Shown here one piece after another: positions 33,338-41,761 of a stretch of DNA of 53,994 nt (its first letter is position 1; the number at the start of each line of letters is the position of its first letter). Both the position numbers and the translations under genes were made by a program. Source of the stretch: Azospirillum sp. SYSU D00513 (GTDB lineage: Bacteria > Pseudomonadota > Alphaproteobacteria > Azospirillales > Azospirillaceae); contig NZ_JAFIQV010000045.1 of the NCBI RefSeq assembly GCF_017356015.1, forward strand, positions 1 to 53,994, written 5' to 3'. The notes beneath the pieces were generated by a model. The model searched no databases, was not told the origin of the DNA, and saw only the letters and a program-made list of their open reading frames with translations.

Positions 33338-35826
33338 TGCCCGCCGCGAGGATGGACGCCGTGCCGTTCAGGGTTGCCCATTTCGGTGACGAGAGAAGCG
33401 AGCGGCTGCTCCGCGAAGCCGTCGGCCTGTCGCCCGATCCCTTCGAACTCGTGCCTGGCGAGACGGCGGACGGCACTGCACCGGACAGCGCGGAGGATGG
33501 TGCCGCAGCCGAGGCGCGGCCGGACCTGTTCGTCCTGGGCTCGGACTCCTACGAGCGGCTGAGCCAGGCCCAGCGGCTCCGCGCCAGCGCTCCCTCCGCC
33601 CAGATCCTGTTCCTGGTGCCGGCCGAGCGGCTGGAGCGGTTCCGCGGCAGCCTTCCCTTCCTGCCGCACATGGCCTCGGCCTGGACGGCGGACGCCGACG
33701 CCCCGCCGCGCGCCCTGGCGGAGATCCTGGCCAAGGCGGCACAGTCCTCGCGCCGGCGCGCCTCCATGGCGACCTTGCGCGACCGCATCAACCGCCAGCT
33801 CTCGCCCGCACGGCCCGAGGACGAGGCGGAGCGGCGGCTGAAGCAGCTCGCCCTGTCGGAGGGCTACCTCGCCACCCTTTTGTCGCAGGCGCCCGATGCC
33901 TTCATCGCCCTGACGCCGGGCGGGACCATCCTGGCCTGGAACGCCGCCGCGGCCCGGCTCTTCGGCGTTCCGCCGGAGGGTGCCGTCGGCCGGGCCGCCG
34001 CCGAGGCGCTGCCGCCGGAGATCCACGTAGAGTTGTCGCGCCTGGCCTCGGCCGGTCTCGGGGGCGGTGGGGGCGGCGAGGCCGCACGCGAGGTCACTTT
34101 CCGTTCCGCCGGCGGCCCGCGCTGGGTGGAGCTGCGGCTGGCGCCGGTGCGCGGCGAGCAGGGCGGGATCACCACCCTGTCGGTCACGGTCCACGACGTC
34201 ACCCAGCGCCGGGCGGCCGAGGCCCGGCTGCGGGAGAGCGAGGCCCGCTATCGCACCGTGACCGAAACCCTGCCGCAGCTCGTCTGGACCTGCCGCACGA
34301 ACGGGAGCTGCGACTATCTCAGCCGCCAGTGGATCGAATACACCGGCATCGCGGAGGCCGAACAGCTCGGGCTCGGCTGGATCGACCGGGTGATCCACCC
34401 GGATGACCGCCAGCGCACGCTCGATCACTGGATGGGCGCCGTGCGGGGGCTCCACCCCTACAGCATCGAATATCGCATCCGCCGCCATGACGGCGCCTAC
34501 CGCTGGTTCATGACGCGCGGCACGCCGATCCGGTCGGAGACGGGCGAGATCGTCCAGTGGTTCGGCACCTGCACCGACATCGAGGAGATCGTCCAGGCCC
34601 GGGAGACGCTGGCGCGCGACGCCGAGGAGCTGGAGCGGCGCGTCGCCCAGGAGGTCGCCCGGCGCACCGAGGCGGAGGAAGCCCTGCGCCAGGCCCAGAA
34701 GATGGAGGCGGTCGGCCAGCTCACCGGCGGGCTGGCGCACGACTTCAACAACCTGCTGACCGGCATCACCGGCAGCCTGGAGCTGATGCAGGCGCGCATC
34801 GCGCAGGGGCGCGTCGGCGAGCTGGACCGCTACATCCACGCGGCCCAGGGGGCGGCCAAGCGGGCGGCGGCCCTGACGCACCGGCTGCTGGCCTTCTCCC
34901 GCCGGCAGACGCTCGACCCGAAGCCGACCAACGTGAACCGGCTGGTGGCGGGGATGGAGGAGCTGATCCGGCGCACCATCGGCCCCTCCATCGAGCTGGA
35001 GGTGGTCGGCGCCGTCGGGCTCTGGAGCGCGCAGGTGGACCCGAACCAGCTGGAGAACGCGCTTCTCAACCTCTGCATCAACGCCCGCGACGCGATGCCC
35101 GACGGCGGGCGGCTGACCATCGAGACGGCGAACCGCTGGCTGGACGAGCGGGCGGCGCGACAGCGCGACATGGCGCCGGGTCAATATCTGTCGCTCTGCG
35201 TCACCGACACGGGCACCGGCATGACGCCCGAGGTCATCCAGCGCGCCTTCGAGCCCTTCTTCACCACCAAGCCCCTGGGCATGGGCACGGGGCTCGGCCT
35301 GTCGATGATCTACGGCTTCGCGCGCCAGTCGGGCGGGCAGGTTCGGATCTATTCGGAGGTCGGGGTCGGCACGACCATGTGCATCTACCTGCCCCGCCAC
35401 CATGGCGAGGAGGACCACCCCGAGATCGGCCGCGATCCGGCGGACGGGGCCGCCGCCACGCGGGGCGAGACGGTCCTTGTGGTGGACGACGAGGCCATGG
35501 TGCGGATGCTCGTGACCGAGGTGCTGGAGGATCTCGGCTACTTGGTCATCGAGGCCGCGGACGGCCCCGGCGGGCTGGAGGTGCTGCGGTCCGACCGGCG
35601 CGTGGACCTGCTGGTCACCGACGTCGGTCTGCCGGGCGGCATGAACGGCCGGCAGCTCGCGGACGGCGGACGGATCCTGCGTCCGGGGCTGAAGGTTCTC
35701 TTCATCACCGGCTACGCCGAGAACGCCGTCGTCGGGAACGGCCATCTGGAGCCGGGCATGCAGGTCCTGACCAAACCCTTCGCGGTGGAGGAGCTGGCGA
35801 AGCGGGTGAAGGGCTTCTTCGCCTGA
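33337..35826 (+). CDS. Soluble PAS hybrid sensor histidine kinase
   Basis: An 829-residue cytoplasmic kinase with no membrane segment. Order: a receiver-like N-terminal region (about 10-135) that lacks an obvious phospho-acceptor, PAS 1 (about 170-290), PAS 2 with PAC (about 300-415, LPQLVWTCRTNGSCDYLSRQ), a phospho-acceptor His in GQLTGGLAHDFNNLLTGITG (about 467), ATPase (G2 box GMGTGLGLSMIYGFARQSGG) and a C-terminal receiver with LVVDDEAMVRML, Asp in LLVTDVGLPGG and Lys in VLTKPFAVE. The ATG at 33337 overlaps the stop of the upstream gene, suggesting coupled translation. Confidence 0.9.
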   Translation: MPAARMDAVPFRVAHFGDERSERLLREAVGLSPDPFELVPGETADGTAPDSAEDGAAAEARPDLFVLGSDSYERLSQAQRLRASAPSAQILFLVPAERLERFRGSLPFLPHMASAWTADADAPPRALAEILAKAAQSSRRRASMATLRDRINRQLSPARPEDEAERRLKQLALSEGYLATLLSQAPDAFIALTPGGTILAWNAAAARLFGVPPEGAVGRAAAEALPPEIHVELSRLASAGLGGGGGGEAAREVTFRSAGGPRWVELRLAPVRGEQGGITTLSVTVHDVTQRRAAEARLRESEARYRTVTETLPQLVWTCRTNGSCDYLSRQWIEYTGIAEAEQLGLGWIDRVIHPDDRQRTLDHWMGAVRGLHPYSIEYRIRRHDGAYRWFMTRGTPIRSETGEIVQWFGTCTDIEEIVQARETLARDAEELERRVAQEVARRTEAEEALRQAQKMEAVGQLTGGLAHDFNNLLTGITGSLELMQARIAQGRVGELDRYIHAAQGAAKRAAALTHRLLAFSRRQTLDPKPTNVNRLVAGMEELIRRTIGPSIELEVVGAVGLWSAQVDPNQLENALLNLCINARDAMPDGGRLTIETANRWLDERAARQRDMAPGQYLSLCVTDTGTGMTPEVIQRAFEPFFTTKPLGMGTGLGLSMIYGFARQSGGQVRIYSEVGVGTTMCIYLPRHHGEEDHPEIGRDPADGAAATRGETVLVVDDEAMVRMLVTEVLEDLGYLVIEAADGPGGLEVLRSDRRVDLLVTDVGLPGGMNGRQLADGGRILRPGLKVLFITGYAENAVVGNGHLEPGMQVLTKPFAVEELAKRVKGFFA

Positions 35827-35930
35827 AGGGGCGGCCCCGCAATGCCTGCCCCGTGAAGTATTTCTGACGTTCGCAACCTTGCTCCTCCGGTCCGGTTCCC
35901 CTGGTCATTTTCCAAGGAAGGAGGGTGACC

Positions 35931-36299
35931 ATGAAACGAACCGTACCGATCACCGCAGGCACGGCCGTGCTGATGCTCACGGCGGCCTTTTCCGTCCAGG
36001 CCCAGCAGGGCGGGCAGCGGTCCGCCCTGTCCGGGCAATGCCGCGCGGCCATCGAGGAGGTCTCCGGGCGCGTTCCTGGCGCATCCGCCGCGACGGCCCC
36101 CGCCGAGGGCGAGCGCCGGGCCGTCCTCGCGGCGCTCGACGCCGCCCGCATCGCCGCCGATGCCGGCGGCCCGGGCTGCATGAGCATCGTACAGGGCGCG
36201 CGGGAGATCCTGGACGAGCAGGAGCGCACCGCCTCGGCCGGCGATGACGATCCGGGGGCGGCGATTCCCAACAACGCGCCCAAGCCCAACGCCCGGTAA
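35931..36299 (+). CDS. Small exported protein of unknown function
   Basis: A 122-residue protein with a signal peptide (cleavage near VQAQQ, about residues 22-26). The mature part is Ala/Glu-rich, with two Cys (SGQCRAAIEE and GGPGCMSIVQ) that could form one disulfide, and a Pro-rich tail (NNAPKPNAR). I do not recognise the family. ATG 35931 follows AAGGAAGGAGGG (35914-35925), a very strong RBS. Confidence 0.72.
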   Translation: MKRTVPITAGTAVLMLTAAFSVQAQQGGQRSALSGQCRAAIEEVSGRVPGASAATAPAEGERRAVLAALDAARIAADAGGPGCMSIVQGAREILDEQERTASAGDDDPGAAIPNNAPKPNAR

Positions 36300-36437
36300 C
36301 CCGGCCAGTGAACGCCGCTTGAGCGCTGTCACAAAACGGTAAGCAAAGCGACGCTTGCCTGTCCAGCGGTCCAGTCTAAGTTCGTGTGAGCTGGATTGGT
36401 GGGCGCGACGGCGCCCCGCGGCCTGGGGAGGCGTGGG

Positions 36438-36734
36438 TTGAGCATCTATGAGCTGGTCCGGGCGCCGGACAACGAGGGCGAGTTTCCCTGGCCCGAGGAT
36501 GCGCTCCGCTATGTCGTGGACGAGCGGGCGGGATCGCTCTGGTGGGAAACCGCCGAAGGCTCCCGGCCGCTGACCAAGGCGGAGATCCGCGCCGTGCTGA
36601 CCCTGTATCGGGCCGAGCGCGTGACCTTGTACGGCGAGGGGCGCTTCACCATCCTCGGGCTCGACGAGGATGGGCGCCCCATCATCCTGGACCGTGTCCG
36701 CCACCGCCAGTCCGCCGTCGCGGACGGGGACTGA
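36438..36734 (+). CDS. Small protein of unknown function
   Basis: A 98-residue soluble protein, from a TTG start at 36438 preceded by GGGGAGGCG (36425-36433). Sequence MSIYELVRAPDNEGEFPWPE (with Leu codon read as Met), then LRYVVDERAGSLWWETAEGS. It has no recognised family. Its codon use and acidic composition look like a real gene. It converges on the aldolase gene with 13 bp between stops. Confidence 0.6.
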   Translation: MSIYELVRAPDNEGEFPWPEDALRYVVDERAGSLWWETAEGSRPLTKAEIRAVLTLYRAERVTLYGEGRFTILGLDEDGRPIILDRVRHRQSAVADGD

Positions 36735-36747
36735 CGGCGGTCGAACG

Positions 36748-37518
36748 TCAGCGTTTCGCGGCCGACAGCGTCGCCTGGGCGCCCGCCCGCAGGAATCCGG
36801 CGTCGAAGCCCACGGCGACGAGGTCGTAGCCCTGGCGCACCATCGACCCGGCCGTCTCGCCCGTGGCCGCATACACGCCCGCGAACTTTCCGACCGCCCT
36901 GGCCCGCGCGAAGGCATGGTCGAGCGCCGACCGCGCCTCCGCCCCCTCCGGGGCGATGGAGGCTCCGTTCGACAGGGCGATGGACAGGTCGAAGGGGCCG
37001 ATGAAGATGCCGTCGATCATCGGCACGGCCAGGATCTCGTCGAGATTGTCCAAGGCCTCGCGCGTCTCGATCATCGCCAGGGCCAGGGAATAGCCGTTGG
37101 CCTCGGCGAGATAGTCCGCCGGCTGCCGTCCGGCCAGGGACATCGCACCATAGGGTCCCCAGCTCCGCTGGCCGAGCGGCGGGAACTTGACGAAGCCCCC
37201 GAACAGCCGGGCGTCCTCGGCGCTGTTGATCATGGGCGAGATGATGGCCGAGGCGCCCGCGTCGAGCAGGCGCGCGGCGGTGGCGAAATCGCCGACCGGG
37301 ATGCGGGCGATGGACGGCTTTCCGGCTGCCGCGACCAGCGGGATCGTCCGCGCGGCGGCGGCGAAATCGAAGCCGCCATGCTGCATGTCGAGCGTCACCG
37401 CGTCGAACCCTTCGTTCGCGAGCAGCCCGGCGACCGCCGGTTCGGGGATGCCGCACCAGGCGGACAGAGCGGGCGTGCCCGACCGCATGCGGTCGGCGAG
37501 GGCACGGATGCTGGACAT
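36748..37518 (-). CDS. HpcH/HpaI aldolase family protein
   Basis: A 256-residue class II aldolase/citrate lyase fold protein. Motifs: LSAWCGIPEPAVAGLLANEG, FDAVTLDMQHGGFDF, the metal-binding Glu in AMIETREALDNLDEIL and GIFIGPFDLSIALS (Asp). Such enzymes cleave 2-keto-3-deoxy sugar acids or 4-hydroxy-2-oxo acids. GGAGGAAA precedes the ATG at 37518. It is divergent from the nucleotidase gene. The exact substrate is unknown. Confidence 0.88.
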   Translation of the reverse strand: MSSIRALADRMRSGTPALSAWCGIPEPAVAGLLANEGFDAVTLDMQHGGFDFAAAARTIPLVAAAGKPSIARIPVGDFATAARLLDAGASAIISPMINSAEDARLFGGFVKFPPLGQRSWGPYGAMSLAGRQPADYLAEANGYSLALAMIETREALDNLDEILAVPMIDGIFIGPFDLSIALSNGASIAPEGAEARSALDHAFARARAVGKFAGVYAATGETAGSMVRQGYDLVAVGFDAGFLRAGAQATLSAAKR

Positions 37519-37668
37519 GGATTTCCTCCCATCACCTATTCTTGAGAGGCCACCATGCCTCCGATGTGGGCCGCGTGCAAAGCTTCCGGAAGCGCTTTCC
37601 GGTGCTGGCCGCAACGCTCCGGCTCTGATAGGCATCCCATGGCGAAGCGTGGCAGGGGAGTGAAGGGC

Positions 37669-39270
37669 ATGAAGCTGGCGCGTCTGTTGGTGGCGGCCGT
37701 CGCCGCCCTTTCCACCGGTTCCGGCATCGCCGTGGCGCAGGAGTTCGGCCTGCGCATCCTGCACGTCAACGACGTGCACGGGCGCTACGACCAGACCAGC
37801 GCCTCCGGCAGCTATTGCACACCGAAATCCCTGGCCGAGGGCAAATGCGTGGGCGGGGCCGCGCGCCTCGCCACCCGGCTGGCGGCGCTTCGCACGGGCA
37901 ACGCGCTGTTCCTCGACGCGGGCGACCAGTTCCAGGGCACGCTCTTCTACACGGTGCACAAGCAGGCGGCCCCGCTCGCCATCCTGTCCCTGCTGAAGCC
38001 CGATGCCCAGACGCTCGGCAACCACGAGTTCGACGACGGCCCGCCGGTGCTGGCGCGCTACCTGGACGGGGTCTCCTGGCCCGTGCTGGGCGCCAATGTC
38101 GGCACGGGTGGCGAGCCGCTGCTGCGGGGCCGCATCCCGCCGTCCGCCGTCGTCACGCGCGGTGGCGAGCGGATCGGCATCGTCGGGCTGACCACGGCGG
38201 AAACCCCGCTGACCTCCACCCCCGGCCCGACCCTGTCCTTCGCGGAGGAGGCGGCCTCCCTCCAGGCGGCGGTGGACGCGTTGCGGGCGCAGGGCATCGA
38301 CAAGATCGTCGCCCTGACCCATGTCGGCTACAGCAACGACCGGACCCTCGCCGCGGCGGTGGAAGGGGTGGACGTGTTCGTCGGCGGGCACAGCCACACG
38401 CTGCTGTCCAACAGCGACCCCAAGGCCGCCGGCCCCTATCCCCATGTCGCCCGCTCCCGCACGGGAGAGCCGGTGCTGGTGGTTCAGGCGGGTGCCTACG
38501 GCACGCATCTCGGCCGGCTCGAGGTGACCTTCGACGGGCGGGGCGTGCTGACCGGCTGGTCCGGCGACACCGAGCTTCTGGCGAACGCCGTTCCCATGGA
38601 TCCGGCGGTGCAGGCCGAGGTCGAACGTCTGGGCCGGCCGCTGGAGGCCCTGCGCGGCGAGCCGGTGGGGGAAAGCCGGGTGGAACTGTCCAACGCCGCC
38701 TGCCGACGGGAGGAATGCCCGCTGGGCAACCTGATCGCCGACGCCATGCTCTGGGCCATGCGGGAGCAGGGCGGGCAGGTCGCCATCCAGAACGGCGGCG
38801 GCATCCGCAGCGGCATTCCCGCGGGCACCGTCACGCTGGGCCATGTGCTGGAGGTACTGCCCTTCTCCAACACCGTCGCCTGGGCCGACCTGACCGGCGA
38901 GGATCTGTGGCAGGAGCTGGAGAACGGCGTCAGCCGCGCCCAGGACCCGAACGATTCCGGCAGCGGCCGCTTCCCCCAGGTCGCCGGGATGCGCTACGCC
39001 TTCGACCCGAAGCGTCCGGCCGGCGAGCGCATCCTGTCGGTGGAGATCCACGACGCCGCCGGCGGCTACGCCCCGCTGGACCGGGCGAAGCGCTACCGCG
39101 TCGTCACCAACAACTTCGTCCGCCAGGGCGGCGACGCCTACGCCCGCCTCGCCAAGGCCGAGACCTCCTACGACTTCGGCCCCAACCTGGAGGCCGTCAC
39201 CGCCGAACACATCAGGCGCGCCGGCCCGCTGGCGCCGGTGGCGGAGGGACGCGTCAGGCGGGTGGAGTGA
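37669..39270 (+). CDS. 5'-nucleotidase/2',3'-cyclic phosphodiesterase family, exported
   Basis: A 533-residue periplasmic enzyme with a signal peptide (cleavage near VAQE). The metallophosphatase part carries HVNDVHGRYD, DAGDQFQGT, LGNHEFDDG, LTHVGYSND and GGHSH, giving the two-metal site. The C-terminal nucleotide-binding domain contains IQNGGGIRSGIPAG. Family members dephosphorylate nucleotides outside the cytoplasm, which could feed the nucleoside importer at 24076-28776. ATG 37669 follows GAAGGG; ATG 37639 is also in frame. It overlaps the converging Uma2 gene by 17 bp. Confidence 0.9.
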   Translation: MKLARLLVAAVAALSTGSGIAVAQEFGLRILHVNDVHGRYDQTSASGSYCTPKSLAEGKCVGGAARLATRLAALRTGNALFLDAGDQFQGTLFYTVHKQAAPLAILSLLKPDAQTLGNHEFDDGPPVLARYLDGVSWPVLGANVGTGGEPLLRGRIPPSAVVTRGGERIGIVGLTTAETPLTSTPGPTLSFAEEAASLQAAVDALRAQGIDKIVALTHVGYSNDRTLAAAVEGVDVFVGGHSHTLLSNSDPKAAGPYPHVARSRTGEPVLVVQAGAYGTHLGRLEVTFDGRGVLTGWSGDTELLANAVPMDPAVQAEVERLGRPLEALRGEPVGESRVELSNAACRREECPLGNLIADAMLWAMREQGGQVAIQNGGGIRSGIPAGTVTLGHVLEVLPFSNTVAWADLTGEDLWQELENGVSRAQDPNDSGSGRFPQVAGMRYAFDPKRPAGERILSVEIHDAAGGYAPLDRAKRYRVVTNNFVRQGGDAYARLAKAETSYDFGPNLEAVTAEHIRRAGPLAPVAEGRVRRVE

Positions 39271-39853
39271 GAGGCATGGTCTGCGCCTCCAGCAGGCCGG
39301 TGCCCTCGTAGATGTCCGTCAGGGGCAGCGTGACGGCGTGCCCCGCGATCTCCAGCGCCACCGCCCCGGCGGTGACGTCGTCACGCGGCAGCAGCCGGCC
39401 CTCGGCGCCCCTGGTCCAGACGCTGACGCGCGGCTCGTCCTGGGAGACGCAGACATACTGCCGGATGCTCGGGACGCTGTCGTAATCCCGCAGCTTCGTG
39501 GTCTGATCATACCAGCGCGTGGATTTGGACAGCACCTCGAACACGACCGCCGGCTCGGTCGCGTCGTGGGAGGTCCGGTCGAAGGGGCCGCAATCGATGG
39601 TGACGTCCGGGTAACGGGAGTTGCCGGTGCCGGGCATGGGCACCCGAAGGTCCGACCCGCCGGGCCGGCAGGGGCCGCCGCGCAGCAGCGGGCGCAGGCT
39701 CGCGATCAGGTTCGCCGCGATCAGCGCGTGCGCCTGCGTCCCGCCCGTCATCATGACGGGCCGGCCGTCCAACAGCTCGTAGCGCTCGGCCTGCCGCTCC
39801 TCCCAGGCCAGGAAGTCCGGCAGGGGCCAGTCTTGCCGCGGCGGCTCGCCCAT
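39254..39853 (-). CDS. Uma2 family protein (DUF820, PD-(D/E)XK fold)
   Basis: A 199-residue protein with the Uma2 pattern: ERYELLDGRPVMMTGGTQAH at the N-terminus, the catalytic-like YPDVTIDCG and PAVVFEVLSKSTRWYDQTTK, then QYVCVSQDEPRVSVWTR. Uma2 proteins are restriction-endonuclease-fold proteins of uncertain role. GGAGGGAA precedes the ATG at 39853. The last 17 bp overlap the end of the nucleotidase gene on the other strand. Confidence 0.86.
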   Translation of the reverse strand: MGEPPRQDWPLPDFLAWEERQAERYELLDGRPVMMTGGTQAHALIAANLIASLRPLLRGGPCRPGGSDLRVPMPGTGNSRYPDVTIDCGPFDRTSHDATEPAVVFEVLSKSTRWYDQTTKLRDYDSVPSIRQYVCVSQDEPRVSVWTRGAEGRLLPRDDVTAGAVALEIAGHAVTLPLTDIYEGTGLLEAQTMPLTPPA

Positions 39854-40003
39854 GATTCCCTCCGTCGCCCGTCCCGAATATCGGGCCTTCCAGGGCCGAA
39901 GGGAAGCCCGCGGGGAACCTCCCGCCCACGCGCCGTGTCGAAGAGGGCTGGGCGGCACCGCAGGGCCGTCCGCGTCGGTGATCGCAAGAGCATGGGAGCA
40001 GGA

Positions 40004-40432
40004 ATGAGCGACGAACCCCGCCAGCAGGTTCCCATGAGGCTGAACGACATCGTGCAGCGGCACCGCGACGAGTTGGAGGTGGCGCTGGCAACCGCCGAGG
40101 ACCTCGCCGCCACCGACGGCGCCATCGAGGGCGACGACATCGCCGCGACGCTCGACGACTGGTGGGCCATCGCCATCCGCGACCTGACCGAGGACCGCTT
40201 CCTGCTGGTCTTCTACGGCGAGAATCCCCTGTCCGGTAAGCTGCGCCAAGCATCCGGCGTGCGGACCATCGACCTGGACCGGAACCTTATCCAGACCGGA
40301 AGCGCCATCTACTCCCTGGGCCAGCCAGGGCAGGGCGACCCGCCGGTGGAGGTCGTGCTCGACCTCTGCTCGGAACTCCACCGGCGCGGGCTGGGCGAGC
40401 GGTTCGGGGTGCCGGTGACGTGGGAGCGGTGA
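40004..40432 (+). CDS. Protein of unknown function
   Basis: A 142-residue soluble acidic protein (MSDEPRQQVPMRLNDIVQRH, then EDRFLLVFYGENPLSGKLRQ). I do not recognise the family. The start at 40004 has GGGAG and GCAGGA upstream; ATG 39992 is also in frame. It is followed by the low-GC gap with the antitoxin-like frame. Confidence 0.65.
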   Translation: MSDEPRQQVPMRLNDIVQRHRDELEVALATAEDLAATDGAIEGDDIAATLDDWWAIAIRDLTEDRFLLVFYGENPLSGKLRQASGVRTIDLDRNLIQTGSAIYSLGQPGQGDPPVEVVLDLCSELHRRGLGERFGVPVTWER

Positions 40433-40491
40433 GGGGGAAGCGAAGCGGTTCGGCGACGCTCGTACCGGAAGAAGAGGAATACGGGGCAGCA

Positions 40492-40644
40492 TTACTCAGG
40501 CGGCTGAGTATCAGCCTGATTTCCTTCTGAACTGCTTCCGCTTTGCAGGCGCAACTGCTTTTTGACGATTTCACGAGTTCGTTTGGCAATTTCCTCCTGC
40601 TCGTCCGCCGGCAGCTTGGCTATATAATCCGTGAGGTTCGTCAC
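40492..40644 (-). CDS. Small antitoxin-like protein, possibly truncated
   Basis: A 50-residue frame starting with GTG at 40644 (AAAAGGG upstream on the minus strand) and ending in TAA. The sequence reads MTNLTDYIAKLPADEQEEIA and then KRTREIVKKQLRLQ, with a polar Ser/Gln/Pro tail. The first 30 residues resemble the N-terminal helix of XRE-type antitoxins of the HigA kind (pattern IAKLP, then IxxRxxEL), but the DNA-binding domain is missing. No toxin gene is adjacent. Codon use is less GC-rich than in neighbouring genes. The frame is open upstream for 17 more codons, then meets a TAG. Confidence 0.45.
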   Translation of the reverse strand: MTNLTDYIAKLPADEQEEIAKRTREIVKKQLRLQSGSSSEGNQADTQPPE

Positions 40645-40806
40645 ATCAGTTGCCCTTTTCGCTCTACCAGCGTCTTTGAGAAGACGGTTTTTTGCCTATT
40701 GCAACCAAGCTGCATCCGTTCGCATGTTATTGCAAGGGACGGTCAATTCTCCGACGATGAAGGTAAGCCGGCTGTCCGGTATGGGAGCCGCATCAGTCAG
40801 CTCCAT
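40645..40806 (-). pseudogene. In-frame upstream piece of the antitoxin-like frame, cut by TAG
   Basis: Reading the same frame upstream from 40644 gives 17 sense codons, then TAG at 40698-40696, then 36 further sense codons back to an ATG at 40806 (MELTDAAPIPDSRLTFIVGE is the start). Joined across the TAG, this would be a protein of about 103 residues. Whether the piece is a decayed gene, a separate 36-residue peptide or chance cannot be decided here. Apart from this and the small frame above, I see nothing in 40433-40915. Confidence 0.25.
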
Positions 40807-40915
40807 CCCGCAATGGCCCTTGATCCCGCGCCCCGCCTGCCTGAGGAATAACCTCCAGACTCATGACCGGCCCGGAGAGCGGCGCCGGCCTGGGTGACGG
40901 AGGAGAAGGTCGAAA

Positions 40916-41701
40916 ATGCCCGAGACTGCTGACATGATCGCCGAGGCTTTCCATCGTGCCCGCCAGGACGGCTTGGCGCTGGCGGACTATCCGGGCGAGG
41001 TTCCGAAGGACCTTGCCACGGCCTATGAAATCCAGGAGCGCGCCATCGGCCTGTGGCCCGACCAGGTCGTCGGCTGGAAGGTCGCGATGGTGGCCGAGCC
41101 CTGGCGCGCGGCCTATCCGACGTCCGACCGCATCTCCGGTCCGGTCTTCTCCAAGCGGCTGGTGAGCAGCATCACCGGGCCGGCGCAGCTCAAGGCCTTT
41201 CCGGGCGGCTTCATCGCGGTGGAGGCGGAGTTCGTGGTGCGCATCGGGCGCGACATCCCCGCCGACGCGACCTTCGCCAAGGCCGACGACCTGCTGCCCT
41301 ACGTCGCGGGCGTCCATGCGGGGATCGAGCTGGCGGCGAGCCCGCTCGCCAGCCTCAACGATCTCGGCCCGGGTGCGGTGGTCAGCGACTTCGGCAACAA
41401 CAGCGGCGTGATCATCGGCGACGAGATCACCAGCTTCGCCGATGGCGGGCTGGAGGCGGAGGTCTCCAGCATGGCCGTGAACGGGCAGGAGGTCGGGACC
41501 GGCAGCGCCGCCCGCATCCCCGGCGGCCCGCTGGAGGCCGTCCGCTACCTCCACGCCCATCTGGCCGAACGCGGCCGCACCCTGAAGGCGGGCGACTGGG
41601 TCTCCACCGGCGCCAGCACGGGCATCCACCGCACCGAGATCGGGGCAAGCTGCAAGGCGGTCTTCAAGGGCGGCGCCTCGGCCTCCCTGACCATCCTGTA
41701 A
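40916..41701 (+). CDS. 2-keto-4-pentenoate hydratase/FAH family protein
   Basis: A 261-residue protein with the MhpD-type fumarylacetoacetate hydrolase fold. Landmarks are VVGWKVAMVAEPW (near residue 50), the metal-binding FIAVEAEFVVRIGRDIP (Glu pair), AGVHAGIELAAS (Glu) and GDWVSTGASTGIHR near the C-terminus. Such enzymes hydrate 2-oxopent-4-enoates or decarboxylate oxo acids in aromatic compound breakdown; no other genes of such a pathway are next to it. A GGAGGAGAAGG sequence lies just upstream of the ATG. Confidence 0.85.
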   Translation: MPETADMIAEAFHRARQDGLALADYPGEVPKDLATAYEIQERAIGLWPDQVVGWKVAMVAEPWRAAYPTSDRISGPVFSKRLVSSITGPAQLKAFPGGFIAVEAEFVVRIGRDIPADATFAKADDLLPYVAGVHAGIELAASPLASLNDLGPGAVVSDFGNNSGVIIGDEITSFADGGLEAEVSSMAVNGQEVGTGSAARIPGGPLEAVRYLHAHLAERGRTLKAGDWVSTGASTGIHRTEIGASCKAVFKGGASASLTIL

Positions 41702-41717
41702 GGCGCCGAAGGGGCGG

Positions 41718-41749
41718 GCGGCCCGGCGCAACGATCTGCGCCGGGCCGC
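41718..41749. terminator. Strong stem-loop between convergent genes
   Basis: A perfect 13-bp stem (41718-41730 with 41737-41749) with a six-base loop ACGATC. It lies between the hydratase and aminotransferase stop codons, where a bidirectional terminator is expected. There is no T-run on either side, so it may act with Rho or simply protect RNA ends. Confidence 0.55.
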
Positions 41750-41761
41750 TCCGGTCCCCCC

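Noticed and set aside
40543..40851. Plus-strand open frame of 102 codons in the low-GC gap
   Set aside because: It opposes the antitoxin-like minus-strand frame, which has a better ribosome site and a more natural charged sequence; the plus-strand product shows no family pattern. It cannot be excluded fully.
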